Positions 13,762 through 15,093 of a DNA stretch of 15,093 nt are shown piece after piece. Every line of letters starts with the position of its first letter. Position 1 is the first letter of the stretch. A program made the translations under genes and the position numbers. Under the pieces are notes generated by a model, which saw only the letters and a list, made by a program, of their open reading frames with translations, was not told the origin of the DNA and ran no database searches. The stretch comes from JAHEJB01 sp037969195 (lineage in GTDB: Bacteria > Bacteroidota > Rhodothermia > Rhodothermales > Rubricoccaceae): positions 1 through 15,093 of the forward strand of contig JBBKWZ010000206.1 in the NCBI GenBank assembly GCA_037969195.1, given 5' to 3'.

Positions 13762-14967
13762 TTGTCTGTATCTGTAAAACTGATCCACCGCACGCCAAAT
13801 GCGCGTGTTGATGGCACCTCGCCCGTCTACGTCCGCATTACGGCCAATCGTAAGAGCCGGTTTAAGTCTACGGGTGTATATGTTGCTCCAAAGGACTGGA
13901 ATGCCGCAAAACAGCAAGTCCGAGCATCCCACGATATTGCCACCGCACTTAATGCCAAGCTTCAAAGGCTCACCAACGAAGCACGAACGATTGCGCTCGA
14001 ATCGACTTCAGCGTCAGCGGTCATATCCGCCCTCGACGGAAATGGCGGAAGTCTAACTGGCTACATGGAACAGTTCATCGAAGAGTTGGATGCGAAGGAA
14101 GCCTTTTGGGAGTGGAAGAAGTACCGCGTCACGCTAGGCAAGCTCCGAGAGTGCCTTGGCAAAGACCTCACATGGAAGGAGTTGGACCGCCCCGCGCTGA
14201 CGAAATTTGAAGTGTACCTGCGACAGAAAAGGGGAAACAGCCCAAATACGGTCCGCAAAGAGTTGGTCAGGCTGCGGCGTGTCTATAAGCAGGCCATGCG
14301 CGACGGAGAAATCGCACCTTCCGATGATCCGTTTCTTGTTTACAAAATGCCAAAGGGGCAACGTGTTCAAAGGCGAAAGCTTTCCGACGAAGAGATCAAG
14401 GCTCTGGAGTCGCTGGCTGCAGATGGCAAGATTGAGAATGGTTCTATCGAAGAGGCCGTTTTAGATGCGTTTCTTTTTGCCTACTACATAGGAGGTATGC
14501 GGTTCAGCGACATTTGCCGACTTAAGCGGGTGGACATCTCAGATAGCCATGTTCGGTACAGGATGCTAAAAACAGGCAACCCAATGTCTCTTCCACTTCA
14601 TGACTTGGCTAGGCGACTTTCAGAGAAGCACACTCAACAGGGCGACCCTTTCGAAGGGTATCTCTTCCCTTTCCTTAGACCTAGCGACGAGAAAAACGAC
14701 GTTCAGCTCCGTAGACGAATCGCGAGTCGAAATGCTCAGGCCAATACAATCCTAAAGCGTCTTGCTAAGAAGGCTGGAATTGAACCCAAAGGGCTGACTA
14801 CACATGTTGCTCGCCACAGCTTCGCAGACTTTGCTCGGCGAAAGTCGAACGATCTCTATGCTGTCAGCAAATCTCTGGGACACAGAAACCTTCACACTAC
14901 GGAGGTATACCTAAACTCCCTAGACGAAGAGGCTGTCGACCAACTAGCTGAAGAGATATGGAAGTAG
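13762..14967 (+). CDS. Tyrosine recombinase / integrase (Bacteroidota mobile-element type)
   Basis: A 401-residue site-specific recombinase in three parts. Residues 1-70 resemble the Arm-DNA-bind domain common in Bacteroidota integrases (VSVKLIHRTPNARVDGTSPV, then FKSTGVYVAPKDWNAAK). A SAM-like core-binding domain covers about 98-185, and the catalytic domain about 205-400. Catalytic residues are all present: Arg247 (GGMRFSD), Lys270 (MLKTG), His348-x2-Arg351 (THVARHSF), His374 (LGHRNLHTT) and nucleophile Tyr383 (EVYLNSL). An in-frame stop 18 bp upstream leaves TTG at 13762 as the only usable start codon, and the Arm domain begins right there. The enzyme probably belongs to an element extending to the right of the window. 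Base composition looks slightly more AT-rich than in the neighbouring transporter genes. Confidence 0.93.
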   Translation: MSVSVKLIHRTPNARVDGTSPVYVRITANRKSRFKSTGVYVAPKDWNAAKQQVRASHDIATALNAKLQRLTNEARTIALESTSASAVISALDGNGGSLTGYMEQFIEELDAKEAFWEWKKYRVTLGKLRECLGKDLTWKELDRPALTKFEVYLRQKRGNSPNTVRKELVRLRRVYKQAMRDGEIAPSDDPFLVYKMPKGQRVQRRKLSDEEIKALESLAADGKIENGSIEEAVLDAFLFAYYIGGMRFSDICRLKRVDISDSHVRYRMLKTGNPMSLPLHDLARRLSEKHTQQGDPFEGYLFPFLRPSDEKNDVQLRRRIASRNAQANTILKRLAKKAGIEPKGLTTHVARHSFADFARRKSNDLYAVSKSLGHRNLHTTEVYLNSLDEEAVDQLAEEIWK

Positions 14968-15093
14968 CTCCGAACCAATCCGTCCAGCCTCACCCGCACT
15001 TCTTCTCTCCTCCGGCGACCAGCTTATTGCGCAAGCACTCATCGGAAGTGCATGCTTTGTTTGCGACAACCTGGGAACTGGCCTCAAAAATGC
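14958..15093 (+). CDS. Possible start of a gene overlapping the integrase end (partial)
   Basis: An open frame begins at ATG 14958, overlaps the last 10 bases of the integrase gene in another frame, and stays open to the window edge (45 codons). It starts MEVAPNQSVQPHPHFF and ends in a helix-like VHALFATTWELASKM. I do not recognise it. The overlap is compatible with translational coupling to the integrase, but an open frame of this length can arise by chance. Confidence 0.33.
   Translation, partial: MEVAPNQSVQPHPHFFSPPATSLLRKHSSEVHALFATTWELASKM

Overview
This is a compact chromosomal stretch from a bacterium of moderate GC content (roughly mid-50s percent by eye). It most likely belongs to the Bacteroidota or the related Rhodothermota/Balneolota. 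Three things point there: a DUF4286 protein, a miaB cluster that runs into a sigma-54-type AAA+ regulator, and an integrase with a Bacteroidota-style Arm-DNA-bind N-terminus. Most start codons also lack a clear Shine-Dalgarno sequence. The taxon is inferred from these families, not from any marker gene.

Left part (1-2744, minus strand): miaB (tRNA ms2i6A37 methylthiotransferase), then a DUF429 RNase H-like protein coupled to it by an ATGA overlap, then DUF4286, then the start of a receiver-less sigma-54 AAA+ activator that leaves the window. Diverging from miaB is a Phd-type antitoxin / RelE-type toxin pair (2950-3486) with a plausible promoter and a TGTACA operator core. A secreted jelly-roll-like protein (3523-4209) follows closely.

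Middle part (4206-7653): riboflavin synthase (ribE) and the bifunctional deaminase/reductase ribD lie on the minus strand, with a plus-strand beta-carbonic anhydrase between them. A PlsC-type acyltransferase diverges from ribD and is followed by a tRNA-Gln(CUG). Two convergent gene pairs here share overlapping stop codons. The stretch 7654-8521 is nearly empty, with one doubtful ORF.

Right part (8522-13497, minus strand): two neighbouring exported proteins with terpenoid-cyclase-like alpha/alpha-toroid repeats. One is a probable lipoprotein; the other is membrane-anchored and ends in an Asn/His tail. The upstream gene has a good -10 box and a strongly structured leader. Before them in transcription order lie an aquaporin-family channel with an unusual selectivity filter and an NhaC-family Na+/H+ antiporter, which may form an ion/water homeostasis unit.

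The right end (13498-15093) carries a tyrosine recombinase starting at TTG, preceded by an 11-bp direct repeat. It probably marks the edge of an integrated element that continues outside the window. I found no CRISPR array, rRNA, insertion sequence or complete defence system. The least explained elements are the paired toroid proteins and their leader, and the channel lacking the filter arginine.
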